A stretch of 64,000 bases of DNA, from the NCBI RefSeq assembly GCF_900142975.1, contig NZ_LT670848.1:3038001-3102000 (forward strand), read 5' to 3'. The first letter of the stretch is position 1. Every line of letters begins with the position of its first letter. Position numbers and translations under genes: made by a program. Source of the DNA: Salegentibacter salegens (GTDB lineage Bacteria; Bacteroidota; Bacteroidia; Flavobacteriales; Flavobacteriaceae). The notes below the pieces were generated by a model that worked only from the letters and a program-made list of their open reading frames with translations, did not search any database and was not told the origin of the DNA. Shown piece by piece: positions 54,274 to 62,908 of this stretch.

Positions 54274-57200
54274 GAAAATTAATCAGTTATTTTATAAAAT
54301 ATGAGGTAGCCGTAAATGTGGTGATCCTCGCTTTTGTAATTTTTGGCCTGGTAGGCGTATTCAGCTTAAATTCTTCCTTTTTTCCTTTAGAAGAATCACG
54401 CATCATCAATATCAATGTAAATTATCCGGGTTCAGCTCCAGAGGAGATTGAAGAGGGAATTATTCTAAAAATTGAAGATAACCTTAAAGGTTTAGTAGGT
54501 ATAGAAAGGGTTACCTCTACAGCACGTGAGAGTGGTGGTTCAATTACCGTAGAAATAGAGCAGGACGAAGATATAGATGTCATGCTTACCGAAGTGAAAA
54601 ACGCGGTAGATCGTGTTCCTACTTTTCCAGGCGGAATGGAGCCTTTAGTGGTTTCTAAAGAAGAAAGAGTTAGGCCTTCTATTAGTTTTGCCATTAGTGG
54701 CGACGATGTGCCGCTGGTAACACTGAAACGTATTAGCGAGCAAATTGAAAACGATCTAAGACAACTTGATGGGATTTCGCAAATAGAGATTTCCGGATTT
54801 CCTGAAGAAGAAATTGAAATCGCGGTTAGCCAGGACGATCTTTTGGCGTATAATCTAACTTTTGAAGAAGTTGCCAGAACGGTTGGCGCAGCAAATATTT
54901 TAAGTACCGGTGGAACCATAAAAACCGAAGCCGAAGATTATTTAATTAGAGCAAACAGTAGAAGTTATTACGCCGATGCTTTAAATGACCTGGTGATAAG
55001 ATCTACAGCAACTGGACAAACCACTCGCCTAAGCGATGTTGCAGAAGTTCGGGATCAATTTGGTGAGACTTCTAACTCTTCATATTTCAATGGAAATATT
55101 GCTGTAAATGTTGCGATAAGCAATACAAATAACGAAGACCTTTTATCGGCTGCAAAAAAGGTTAAAGAATATGTGAAAGATTACAACGCAAAAAGCAGTA
55201 ATATTCGCTTAGACGTTGTTTCAGATTCTTCAATTACATTAGGCCAGAGAACCCGGCTACTCCTGGAAAACGGTGCGATGGGAATTTTTCTGGTGTTGTT
55301 GTTTCTTTCAATATTTTTAAATACAAGACTGGCATTTTGGGTAGCATTTGGTCTTCCAATTGCGTTCTTGGGGATGTTTATGTTCGCTGGTCAGTTTGGT
55401 GTAACAATAAACGTGCTCTCTTTATTCGGGATGATTATCGTAATTGGAATCCTGGTAGATGATGGGATTGTAATTGGCGAAAATATCTATCAGCATTACG
55501 AAATGGGGAAAACTCCCGTTCAGGCAGCTTTAGATGGAACAATGGAAGTAATCCCTCCAATTATTTCTGCTATTCTAACTACGGTTTTAGCATTTTCAAC
55601 ATTCTTATTTTTAGACAGTAGAATTGGTGAATTCTTTGGCGAAGTTTCAACAGTAGTCATTCTCACCTTGGTGGTTTCTTTGGTAGAAGCCCTTATTATT
55701 TTACCGGCCCACATTGCCCATTCAAAAGCCTTGCAAGCCAGGAATGCTGAAGAAGATAAAAAGAAAAAAGGTCTGGCAAAGCTCTTTGTTAAGATGCGGA
55801 TAGTAAACCGCACTGGAGATCGAGTTATGAGTTACCTAAGGGATAAATCTTATAGCCCGGTACTAAAATTTGTACTTAAACAACAAATGCTTGCTTTAGG
55901 TATTTTGGTGGCGGTTTTAATTCTAACTATTGGAGCTATTGGTGGCAACTGGATTAGGATAACCTTATTCCCAAGTATCGCCAGTGACCGTGTGAGTATA
56001 GATCTCTTAATGGCTGAAGGTGTAAATCCTGAAAAAACAGATTCTATTATCTCGATGGTTGAAGCTGCAGCCTGGCGGGTAAATGAAGATTTTAGCAGCC
56101 GCCAGAGTGGTAATAAGCAAGTTGTAGAAAATACTATTAAACGGGTTGGCCCCGGAAATAATAAAGCTTCCCTACAGGTAAATTTACTGCCCGGGGAAGA
56201 AAGGGATATTGGTTCCCCTGAAATAACTAATGCCATTAGGGATGAAGTAGGACCTGTTTTTGGTGTAGAGAACCTCACGTTTGGATCGGGAGGTAATTTT
56301 GGAGGAGACCCGGTTTCTGTTTCATTGCTGGGGAATAACCTTCAGGAACTTGAAGCTGCAAAAGAAGAATTAAAGGATAATTTTGAAAATAATCCTCTTT
56401 TAAAGGATGTTAAGGATAACGATCCGCAGGGAATAAAAGAAATTAATATTAAACTAAAGGAGAGCGCTTATGCTCTTGGTCTTGATCTTAGCGAAGTGAT
56501 GCGCCAGGTGAGAAATGGGTTTTTTGGAACCCCGGTACAGCGTTTTCAGCGGGGCCAGGATGAAATTAGGGTTTGGGTGCGTTACGATCTTGCAAATCGT
56601 TCTTCTATAAACGATTTAGACGATATGCGTCTAACCACGCCAGATGGGGACCGGGTGCCGTTTAATGAAATCGCTAATTATGAAATTGTGCGAGGTACCG
56701 AATCTATAAGTCATTTAGACGGACTTCGGGAAATTAGGGTAAGTGCAGATATGGAAGATCCCAACGGGAGTTCTACTGAAATTCTCGCAGACATTAGAAG
56801 TAACGTAATGCCCGATTTACTTACAAAATATCCAAGTTTGTCGGTTTCTTATGAAGGGCAAAATAGGGAAGCTAACAAGTTAACCGATTCTGCCAAAGGA
56901 GTTCTACCGGTGATTTTATTCCTTATTTACGCAGTAATCGCTTTCACTTTCAGAAGTTATAGTCAGCCTTTATTACTCATGATAATGATTCCTTTTAGTA
57001 TTATTGGCGTTGCCTGGGGTCACTGGATTCACGATTTCCCGGTAAATGTACTTTCAGCACTGGGAATTATTGCCCTGGTGGGAATTATGGTAAACGATGG
57101 GCTGGTGCTCATTAGTAAATTCAACGGAAACCTACGTGACGGGATGAAGTTTGACGATGCGCTTTACGAAGCGGGCCGTGCGAGATTCCGGGCTATTTTC

Positions 57201-57476
57201 CTAACCTCGCTTACAACTATTGCTGGGATGGCCCCTTTACTCCTTGAAAAAAGCAGACAGGCGCAATTCTTAAAACCAATGGCAATTTCTATTTCGTACG
57301 GAATCGCTATCGCTACGGTGTTAACCTTACTGCTTTTGCCATTACTACTATCTATAAGTAATAATATTAAAGTGGGCACAAAATGGCTCGCCAGCGGAAA
57401 CAGAGTGACTCACGAAGAAGTGGAAAGAGCTATTAAAGAACAAAAAGAAGAAAAAGCACATGGGGAGATCGGTTAA
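54270..57476 (+). CDS. RND family efflux permease
   Basis: A 1068-residue inner-membrane pump with 12 helices and two large periplasmic loops. The proton-relay pair Asp397-Asp398 is in GILVDDGIVIGENIYQH; NVLSALGIIALVGIMVNDGLVLISKFN is the matching second half. The porter domains contain PGSAPEEIEEGI and YEGQNREANK segments typical of AcrB/MdtBC relatives. The start is TTG at 54270, overlapping the adaptor stop by 4 bases. It belongs to a complete adaptor-pump-TolC operon for export of drugs, lipids or other compounds; the substrate is unknown. Confidence 0.93.
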   Translation: MRKLISYFIKYEVAVNVVILAFVIFGLVGVFSLNSSFFPLEESRIININVNYPGSAPEEIEEGIILKIEDNLKGLVGIERVTSTARESGGSITVEIEQDEDIDVMLTEVKNAVDRVPTFPGGMEPLVVSKEERVRPSISFAISGDDVPLVTLKRISEQIENDLRQLDGISQIEISGFPEEEIEIAVSQDDLLAYNLTFEEVARTVGAANILSTGGTIKTEAEDYLIRANSRSYYADALNDLVIRSTATGQTTRLSDVAEVRDQFGETSNSSYFNGNIAVNVAISNTNNEDLLSAAKKVKEYVKDYNAKSSNIRLDVVSDSSITLGQRTRLLLENGAMGIFLVLLFLSIFLNTRLAFWVAFGLPIAFLGMFMFAGQFGVTINVLSLFGMIIVIGILVDDGIVIGENIYQHYEMGKTPVQAALDGTMEVIPPIISAILTTVLAFSTFLFLDSRIGEFFGEVSTVVILTLVVSLVEALIILPAHIAHSKALQARNAEEDKKKKGLAKLFVKMRIVNRTGDRVMSYLRDKSYSPVLKFVLKQQMLALGILVAVLILTIGAIGGNWIRITLFPSIASDRVSIDLLMAEGVNPEKTDSIISMVEAAAWRVNEDFSSRQSGNKQVVENTIKRVGPGNNKASLQVNLLPGEERDIGSPEITNAIRDEVGPVFGVENLTFGSGGNFGGDPVSVSLLGNNLQELEAAKEELKDNFENNPLLKDVKDNDPQGIKEINIKLKESAYALGLDLSEVMRQVRNGFFGTPVQRFQRGQDEIRVWVRYDLANRSSINDLDDMRLTTPDGDRVPFNEIANYEIVRGTESISHLDGLREIRVSADMEDPNGSSTEILADIRSNVMPDLLTKYPSLSVSYEGQNREANKLTDSAKGVLPVILFLIYAVIAFTFRSYSQPLLLMIMIPFSIIGVAWGHWIHDFPVNVLSALGIIALVGIMVNDGLVLISKFNGNLRDGMKFDDALYEAGRARFRAIFLTSLTTIAGMAPLLLEKSRQAQFLKPMAISISYGIAIATVLTLLLLPLLLSISNNIKVGTKWLASGNRVTHEEVERAIKEQKEEKAHGEIG

Positions 57477-58794
57477 TTTAATACTTGTGGTCGCTATTTT
57501 TTGTATGGGTAGCATGGGTGCTCAGGAAGAAGAGGTTTTAACCAAAGAAGAGGCTATAGCGCTCGCCCTGGAGCGAAACTACGGTATTGAAATGGCTAAC
57601 AACGATGTGGAAATTGCTGAAAATAACCAGGGAATTCTCAATTCTGGTTATTTGCCATCGTTAACGGGTCGTGCCGGTGCCGGTTATGATCTTAATGATA
57701 GGCTTACAGAGCCCGAAGAAGGTGAACCTTTAGAGCAGGAAGGCATAGAAAGCAATTCTTATAACGCTTCTATAAATATAGATTACACGTTATTTGATGG
57801 TTTAGGGAGGTTCTATAATTATAAGAGTTTAAAAGAACAATACGACCTTTCAAAATTGCAGGCACGGGAAACCATAGAAAATACCATGCTGCAATTATTA
57901 ACGGTCTATTACGAAATAGCACGCCTAACCGAAAATGTTGAAGTGTTGAAAGATGTTTTAGGAACCTCAAAAGATCGGGTGACCAGGGCGCAATATCAAT
58001 TTGACTATGGACAAAGCAATAACCTGGCTGTTCTCAATGCCAGGGTAGATGTGAATAACGATAGTGTTAACCTGCTCCAAACTCGACAACAACTAGATAA
58101 TACCAAAAGAGATCTAAATGTATTGGTGGATAGACAAATAACCAATAAGGATTTTGAAGTAGATACTACGGTTAGTTTTATTCCGAAGTTACAATTGGAA
58201 GCCTATATAGATGAAGCAGAAGCTAATAATGTATCCTTGCTTCAGCTTGATAAAAATTTGGCTATTACAGATTATGACATTAAAATCAGTAAATCTGGTT
58301 ATTTACCAACTATAGATCTTAACGGGTCTTATGGGTGGAATTTTAATAGAAGCGCTGCCACAGCTTTCTTTCCAGGAAGTAGGCAAACTACTGATGGTAT
58401 TTCGGGAGGTGTAAGTTTAACCTGGGATCTTTTTGATGGCGGAACCACTTCGGTACAGATTCAGAATGCTAAAATAACCCACGAGAATCAGGAATTGCAA
58501 AAGAAACAGGTAGCCCTGGGAATTAGAAGGGATATTGCCAATGCTCTGGGGAATTATGAAAACCGGTTATATATTTTAAGAGTCCAGGAAGAAAACGTAG
58601 CTACCAATCAGGATAATTTTGAGCGTTCCCAGGAGCAATTTAACCTTGGAAGAATTACTTCTATTGAATTTAGACAGGCCCAGGTGAATTTACTGGATGC
58701 GAGAACGAGTCTTAATCTCGCAAAATATGATGCAAAGATTGCTGAATTGGAGTTGCTACAACTCACCGGCCAATTGTTGAATGTTGAATTGTAG
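57460..58794 (+). CDS. TolC family outer membrane efflux protein
   Basis: A 444-residue protein with signal peptide (MGRSVNLILVVAIFCMGSMGAQ) and two structural repeats of long helices and barrel strands: EEAIALALERNYGIEMANNDVEIAENN and SLLQLDKNLAITDYDIKISKSGYLPTIDLNGSY. It forms the trimeric exit duct of the RND system. The start overlaps the pump gene by 17 bases. Confidence 0.93.
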   Translation: MGRSVNLILVVAIFCMGSMGAQEEEVLTKEEAIALALERNYGIEMANNDVEIAENNQGILNSGYLPSLTGRAGAGYDLNDRLTEPEEGEPLEQEGIESNSYNASINIDYTLFDGLGRFYNYKSLKEQYDLSKLQARETIENTMLQLLTVYYEIARLTENVEVLKDVLGTSKDRVTRAQYQFDYGQSNNLAVLNARVDVNNDSVNLLQTRQQLDNTKRDLNVLVDRQITNKDFEVDTTVSFIPKLQLEAYIDEAEANNVSLLQLDKNLAITDYDIKISKSGYLPTIDLNGSYGWNFNRSAATAFFPGSRQTTDGISGGVSLTWDLFDGGTTSVQIQNAKITHENQELQKKQVALGIRRDIANALGNYENRLYILRVQEENVATNQDNFERSQEQFNLGRITSIEFRQAQVNLLDARTSLNLAKYDAKIAELELLQLTGQLLNVEL

Positions 58795-58797
58795 TTT

Positions 58798-58980
58798 ATG
58801 CACGAGCACTTTTTTCAATGTCCTTATTGCTGGGAAGAGATATCGGTTCTCTTAGATCCCTCTATTAGCAGTCAAACCTATATTGAAGACTGTGAGAATT
58901 GTTGCAATCCTATAGAAATACGCGTTTCTTTTGAGCATGGAGAATTGACTTCTTATGAAGCGATAAATATTGAACAATAA
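58798..58980 (+). CDS. CPXCG-motif cysteine-rich small protein
   Basis: A 60-residue protein with two Cys pairs, FQCPYCWEEI and DCENCCNPIEI, a likely zinc ribbon. The family (CPXCG motif-containing) is widespread in proteobacteria and Bacteroidota and has no known function. It begins 3 bases after the tolC stop, so is probably read from the efflux transcript. Confidence 0.85.
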   Translation: MHEHFFQCPYCWEEISVLLDPSISSQTYIEDCENCCNPIEIRVSFEHGELTSYEAINIEQ

Positions 58981-59059
58981 AGTTCCTAATTACTTTTATT
59001 ACCGCCTCAATTCATTTTCTTTTTTTTAACTTAGGGAAGACTAACCTAGTTGTAGCTCA

Positions 59060-59413
59060 ATGGAAAAAACTTTTGAATTTGCGGAGAACGTTGTCGGGTT
59101 CCTGATTAACGAGGAAATTGATCAGAAGAAAATTGAAGAAATCCTTTCAGAAATAAAAGATCGTTTAGAAAATGTAAGCCCAATTTGCCTTTATATCGAG
59201 GATGAATCAGATGAAGGAATCTCGCTGGGCGGGTTTTTAAAGGCAGTAAAATTTCATTTTTCACATTCCGAAGATCTTTATAAAATGGCTATTGTGACTG
59301 ACGATAAGCTATTTAAGAAATCCATGGACGTAAAAGATTTTATTGTTCCGGCAGATGTGAAATCGTTTGAAAAGAAGGAACGGATGAAAGCTATGAATTG
59401 GGTGATGATTTAA
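59060..59413 (+). CDS. SpoIIAA-like (STAS-type) domain protein
   Basis: A 117-residue soluble protein. The sequence VVGFLINEEIDQKKIEEILSEIKDRLENVSPICLYIEDE, the segment ISLGGFLKAVKFHFSHSEDLYKMAIVTDDKLFKKSM and the final KSFEKKERMKAMNWV match the SpoIIAA-like/DUF3478 family, an alpha/beta STAS-like fold often suggested to bind lipids. No phosphorylatable serine of the SpoIIAA type can be assigned. It is probably a separate gene, 79 bases after the Cys-rich gene. Confidence 0.75.
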   Translation: MEKTFEFAENVVGFLINEEIDQKKIEEILSEIKDRLENVSPICLYIEDESDEGISLGGFLKAVKFHFSHSEDLYKMAIVTDDKLFKKSMDVKDFIVPADVKSFEKKERMKAMNWVMI

Positions 59414-59425
59414 TTTAAAAAAAGC

Positions 59426-59456
59426 TTTGGAGAAATAAAAAATGACTGTATATTTG
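59426..59456 (+). promoter_or_regulatory. tRNA-fMet promoter TTTG-N19-TATATTTG
   Basis: The -33 TTTG (59426-59429) and -7 TATATTTG (59449-59456) are both exact and 19 bases apart, the optimal Bacteroidota spacing. The tRNA begins 10 bases after the -7 box. Confidence 0.85.
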
Positions 59457-59466
59457 CAGTCGATAT

Positions 59467-59539
<73 letters not shown>

Positions 59540-59550
59540 CTAGCAAAGAC

Positions 59551-59582
59551 AAGGCTTCACAGAAATGTGGAGCCTTTTTTTT
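59551..59582 (+). terminator. terminator after tRNA-fMet
   Basis: An AAGGCT-tCACA stem pairs with TGTGg-AGCCTT across a GAAA-type loop and continues into an eight-T run, starting 12 bases after the tRNA. The rest of the gap to 59833 shows nothing I recognise. Confidence 0.85.
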
Positions 59583-59833
59583 AGGACTAGGTACAATATT
59601 GCTCGAATTTTTAATATGCAGTTTTTATAAATTCTGTGATTTCGAGACTGAAACTGCTAAAATTCTGCTTCTTTTCTTAATTCCTGAATAGTCTTCTAAG
59701 GTGATGCTGTGGAGAATTAAGACGTTTCAAATTTCCTTCCTGTATTCTCGTGAAGCAATCTTTGAAGTTAGTTATCTCTATTAGCAATAAACAATTACTA
59801 TCCTAATTAATGAATTTCAATTTTAAAATTATT

Positions 59834-59869
59834 TATATTTGCGTCGTGCACGATTTAATTTTGTGCGAT
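59834..59869 (+). promoter_or_regulatory. promoter and candidate OhrR/MarR operator
   Basis: The -7 box TATATTTG (59834-59841) is followed at once by a perfect 10-base palindrome TCGTGCACGA (59844-59853) and an outer dyad GCAC-N11-GTGC (59848-59866). Such a dyad over the transcription start is where a MarR-family repressor would bind, and an OhrR-like gene lies 445 bases downstream in the same operon. Operator function is inference. Confidence 0.55.
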
Positions 59870-59882
59870 ATAAATAAAAGTA

Positions 59883-60308
59883 ATGAAAAGAGAAGTTGAA
59901 ACAACACTGGCGCAAAACATCTTTAGGATCTTACTCGCAGTGTTTATGATTTATGCAGGCTTTAGCCACTTAACTTTTAATAGGGTAGAATTCCAGGCTC
60001 AGGTACCAGATTGGGTTCCGTTAAGCAAAGATCTAGTAGTTATCTTATCTGGGATAGTTGAAATGGCACTAGGTCTGGCTTTACTATTCTGGAAAAAGCA
60101 ACGTGCTATAATTGATTGGGCATTAGCAATTTTCTTTATACTGATTTTTCCCGGTAATGTCGCCCAGTATTTAGACGGAAAAGATGCCTTCGGAGCTTTA
60201 GATTCAGATAGCGCAAGATTGATACGGCTTTTCTTTCAGCCAGTTCTTATAGCCTGGGCACTTTGGTCCTCTGGCGCGTGGAAAGCCTGGAGAAATTCCA
60301 AAAAATAA
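59883..60308 (+). CDS. DoxX-like membrane protein
   Basis: A 141-residue protein with four hydrophobic helices (about 10-30, 47-68, 78-95, 112-132). RILLAVFMIYAGFSHLTF near the N-terminus and ILSGIVEMALGLALLF match the DoxX family. Members are linked with redox or thiol stress in some bacteria. It begins 14 bases after the candidate operator and is followed after 5 bases by the OhrR-like gene. Confidence 0.8.
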   Translation: MKREVETTLAQNIFRILLAVFMIYAGFSHLTFNRVEFQAQVPDWVPLSKDLVVILSGIVEMALGLALLFWKKQRAIIDWALAIFFILIFPGNVAQYLDGKDAFGALDSDSARLIRLFFQPVLIAWALWSSGAWKAWRNSKK

Positions 60309-60313
60309 ATATT

Positions 60314-60772
60314 ATGGACGATCAGCAACTCAAATTAAATAACCAGATCTGCTTTCCCATTTATTCGGTTTCAAGATTAATAACGAAAGCCTATAAACCA
60401 TTCCTTGAAGAAATGGGTTTAACTTATCCTCAGTACCTGGTTTTATTGGTACTTTGGGAAAATGACAAATTATCGATCAATAAAATTGGTGAAAAATTAT
60501 TACTAAACACCAATACCCTATCTCCGCTTATTAAACGAATGGAGAAAATGGGTTTGCTGCTTCGTTCCCGGTCTGAAAAAGATGAAAGAAGTGTATTTAT
60601 TCAGCTTACGGATAAAGGAAAAGAGCTAAAAAATACTGCGATCCCAATTCCGGAAAAGCTGCTCAATACTTTGCTAACGGAAGATGTAACCCTAACAGAA
60701 GTAATGCTTCTAAAAGATACGCTGAATAAATGGACTGATATTCTTTCAGACAAGCAAAACGACAGAGAATAA
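60314..60772 (+). CDS. OhrR-like MarR family redox-sensing repressor
   Basis: A 152-residue winged-helix protein. The N-terminal NNQICFPIYSVSRLITKAY aligns with OhrR, placing the reactive Cys at residue 13; TYPQYLVLLVLWE, the recognition helix NTNTLSPLIKRMEKMGLL and the wing RSRSEKDERSVFIQLTDKGKEL follow. OhrR proteins release DNA when the Cys is oxidised by organic peroxides. The ATG at 60314 is chosen because the longer frame would run into the DoxX gene and lacks homology. No ohr gene is present in the window, so its targets are probably the DoxX gene and neighbours. Confidence 0.85.
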   Translation: MDDQQLKLNNQICFPIYSVSRLITKAYKPFLEEMGLTYPQYLVLLVLWENDKLSINKIGEKLLLNTNTLSPLIKRMEKMGLLLRSRSEKDERSVFIQLTDKGKELKNTAIPIPEKLLNTLLTEDVTLTEVMLLKDTLNKWTDILSDKQNDRE

Positions 60773-60809
60773 GTATTAACTTACTGATAAATAAATTTTT
60801 AAAATCAAG

Positions 60810-60834
60810 AACTTCGGGATAAGCACACGAAGTT
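60810..60834 (+). terminator. hairpin after the OhrR-like gene
   Basis: Perfect 7-base arms AACTTCG and CGAAGTT with an 11-base loop lie 38 bases after the stop codon, followed by TGTTTC. It could be a weak terminator or an operator for the downstream oxidoreductase gene. Confidence 0.4.
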
Positions 60835-60881
60835 TGTTTCGAAAATCTAATTTTTTCAATCGAAGCAAAACTCCAGGCATG

Positions 60882-60903
60882 TAAATCTCGATTATCGAGT
60901 AAA
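60882..60903. repeat. palindromic element CTCGATTATCGAG, copy 2
   Basis: Twenty-two bases identical (as reverse complement) to the copies at 20345 and 62699. It ends 12 bases before the ATG of the quinone oxidoreductase-like gene and has the same orientation toward its gene as copy 1. Confidence 0.75.
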
Positions 60904-60915
60904 AACACAATTGAT

Positions 60916-61899
60916 ATGAAAGCACTACAAATAGTAAAATACGGTGAAATTAAGGATAGTTTATCTATCAATGAGACCGAAAAACCTTCGGTAAAGCCAA
61001 ATGATATTTTAGTTGAAGTTAAGGCGGCTTCCTTAAACCCTATTGATTATAAAATGGCACAAGGTCATTTAAAAGAAATGCTGGCTTTAAAGCTACCGAG
61101 CACCATAGGATTTGATGTGAGCGGTGTGGTTGTAGAAAAAGGCGCTGATGTTAGTAATTTTGAAATTGGTGACGAAATCTATTCCAGGGTACCACAGGAA
61201 CAAATGGGTACCGTAGCAGAATTTGTAACGATTAATGCAGATAAAGTTGCTAAAAAGCCGGAAAATATATCTTTTGAAGAAGCTTCAGGATTACCATTAA
61301 CAGGACTCACCGCGATCCAGGCTTTAGAAAAAGCTGGGATAAAAGAAGACGACAGAATTCTTATTCACGCGGGCTCCGGTGGTGTAGGTAGTTTTGCCAT
61401 TCAGTATGCCAAAGCAAAAGGGGCTATCGTTTATACAACCACCAGTGGCAAAAATGTAGATTGGGTAAAAGCCCTGGGAGCTGACCGCGTAATCGATTAT
61501 AAAGATGAAGATTACAAAGAAGTTGCGAATAACCTCGACATTGTTTTTGACACTTTAGGAGATGATTATACGTTTGATGCTTTTGAAATTATTAAAGAAG
61601 GCGGAGTTGTAACTTCAATCGTAGGTCCGCCAGATGAAGATTCGGCCAAAATAATGGGGATCAAAGATTATAAATTGCCCGAACAATTATCAAAACTGAT
61701 TAAAGAGAAATCGGCAGTTTATAAACATACTTGGATGCAGCCTAACGCAGCGCAGTTGAATGAGATCAAAACGATGGTTGAAGATGGCGATATAAAGCCA
61801 ATAGTAGATCTTATTTATGATTTCGAAGATGGAATCGATGCCTATGAATACCTGGCGACCGGAAGAGCAGAGGGGAAAGTAATTATTAGCTTATCCTAA
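60916..61899 (+). CDS. NADP-dependent quinone oxidoreductase-like MDR protein
   Basis: A 327-residue medium-chain dehydrogenase/reductase of the zinc-independent quinone oxidoreductase type. VKAASLNPIDYKMAQGHL, GFDVSGVVVEKGADVSNFEIGDEIYSR and the NADP loop HAGSGGVGSFAIQYAKAKGA near residue 150 are characteristic. It would reduce quinones or enones formed under oxidative stress. The palindromic element directly upstream suggests specific regulation; an atypical SDR follows in the same direction. Confidence 0.87.
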   Translation: MKALQIVKYGEIKDSLSINETEKPSVKPNDILVEVKAASLNPIDYKMAQGHLKEMLALKLPSTIGFDVSGVVVEKGADVSNFEIGDEIYSRVPQEQMGTVAEFVTINADKVAKKPENISFEEASGLPLTGLTAIQALEKAGIKEDDRILIHAGSGGVGSFAIQYAKAKGAIVYTTTSGKNVDWVKALGADRVIDYKDEDYKEVANNLDIVFDTLGDDYTFDAFEIIKEGGVVTSIVGPPDEDSAKIMGIKDYKLPEQLSKLIKEKSAVYKHTWMQPNAAQLNEIKTMVEDGDIKPIVDLIYDFEDGIDAYEYLATGRAEGKVIISLS

Positions 61900-61955
61900 A
61901 CCTTCTAAGAATTGGTCAGGAGATTATATTTTATAACTAAATAAAAAAAATGATT

Positions 61956-62588
61956 ATGAGTAAAGAGAAAAATGTATTAGTTGCCGGCGCGAACGGCACT
62001 ACTGGAAGAATCATTATTGATTTATTAAAAAAATCTGATAAATATCAGCCTATTGCCATGGTTAGAAAACAGGAGCAAAAAGAGCATTTTGAAAAAGAGA
62101 ATGTAACTGCTGTGCTGGCCGATTTGGAAGAAGATTTGAGCAATGCTTTTAAAAATGTGGATAAAGTGATTTTTGCTGCAGGTTCTGGTGGAAAAAATGT
62201 TGAAGGAGTTGATCAGGAAGGAGCAAAAAAATTCACCGACGCTGCGAAGAATGCAGCGGTTAAGAAATTTGTTATGCTTAGCTCTATGGGCGTAGACAAT
62301 CCCAGTATTGGTGGAGAGCTTGAAGATTATCTTAAAGCAAAAGGGAATGCTGATGATTACCTGAAAAATAGCGGTTTAGCTTATACGATTGTTAGACCTG
62401 GAGCCCTTACAGATGAAGAAGGTTCGGGTAAAATACAACTAAAGGAAAAGTTAGAAAAACAAGAAAGTATTTCGAGAGCAAATGTGGCTCACACGCTTAT
62501 TGAGGTTCTTGACGATGATATAAAGCAAAATCAGGTTTTTGAAATTCTTGATGGTGAGACTCCAATTGAAAAAGCTGTGCGTTCATAG
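61956..62588 (+). CDS. NAD(P)H-binding atypical SDR protein
   Basis: A 210-residue single Rossmann-domain protein. The nucleotide loop VAGANGTTGRIIIDLL is at the N-terminus, with VMLSSMGVDNP and YTIVRPGALTDEEGSG further on, as in SDR_a5 (YwnB/BLVRB-like) proteins. It probably reduces or senses NADPH; substrate unknown. Two ATG codons (61950 and 61956) are possible starts; the second is preferred because the conserved core begins just after it. The gene is 50 bases behind the quinone oxidoreductase gene and ends before a strong terminator. Confidence 0.85.
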   Translation: MSKEKNVLVAGANGTTGRIIIDLLKKSDKYQPIAMVRKQEQKEHFEKENVTAVLADLEEDLSNAFKNVDKVIFAAGSGGKNVEGVDQEGAKKFTDAAKNAAVKKFVMLSSMGVDNPSIGGELEDYLKAKGNADDYLKNSGLAYTIVRPGALTDEEGSGKIQLKEKLEKQESISRANVAHTLIEVLDDDIKQNQVFEILDGETPIEKAVRS

Positions 62589-62656
62589 AAAGAACAAATA
62601 CTAATGGGAAGTTTGTGAAAAAATATCTCCTAATACTTAATCTATTATTTCAGTAT

Positions 62657-62698
62657 AAATACCGATTAATTTCTAAAAATTTTAATCGGTATTTTTTT
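62657..62698 (+). terminator. terminator after the atypical SDR gene
   Basis: Thirteen-base arms AAATACCGATTAA and TTAATCGGTATTT with a 12-base loop and a long T run, 68 bases past the stop. Confidence 0.88.
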
Positions 62699-62723
62699 AT
62701 TTACTCGATAATCGAGATTTAAA
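62699..62723. repeat. palindromic element CTCGATAATCGAG, copy 3
   Basis: Twenty-five bases identical to the copy at 20345-20369. It immediately follows the terminator and is not next to any start codon, unlike the other two copies. Confidence 0.75.
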
Positions 62724-62769
62724 TACTCCAAGGCTTGCTTCGAAATTAAAATATTGTTTCCTATTTATG

Positions 62770-62789
62770 CCTCGTGGGCTTGCCCGAGG
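62770..62789. repeat. GC-rich hairpin in the 62.6-62.9 kb gap
   Basis: CCTC-GTGGGCTTGCCC-GAGG folds into a hairpin with a small internal loop and contrasts with the AT-rich surroundings. It has the look of short dispersed flavobacterial repeats. A second hairpin (CCCCA-aattc-TGGGG) lies at 62851-62865, after a TAGGTTTG promoter-like box at 62822-62829. No protein gene is in the gap. Confidence 0.45.
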
Positions 62790-62908
62790 TAGTTTACTAA
62801 CTGATTTTAGATAAGGTATAATAGGTTTGCAGAAAGAAAGCAAAATCCTGCCCCAAATTCTGGGGAAGGGATCCTTTTGATGTTCAATTCATATAAGACG
62901 AAAAAAGC

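Noticed and set aside
60263..60313. Longer N-terminus for the OhrR-like gene
   Set aside because: The extension overlaps the DoxX gene and reads its sequence in another frame; OhrR homology begins at the ATG at 60314.
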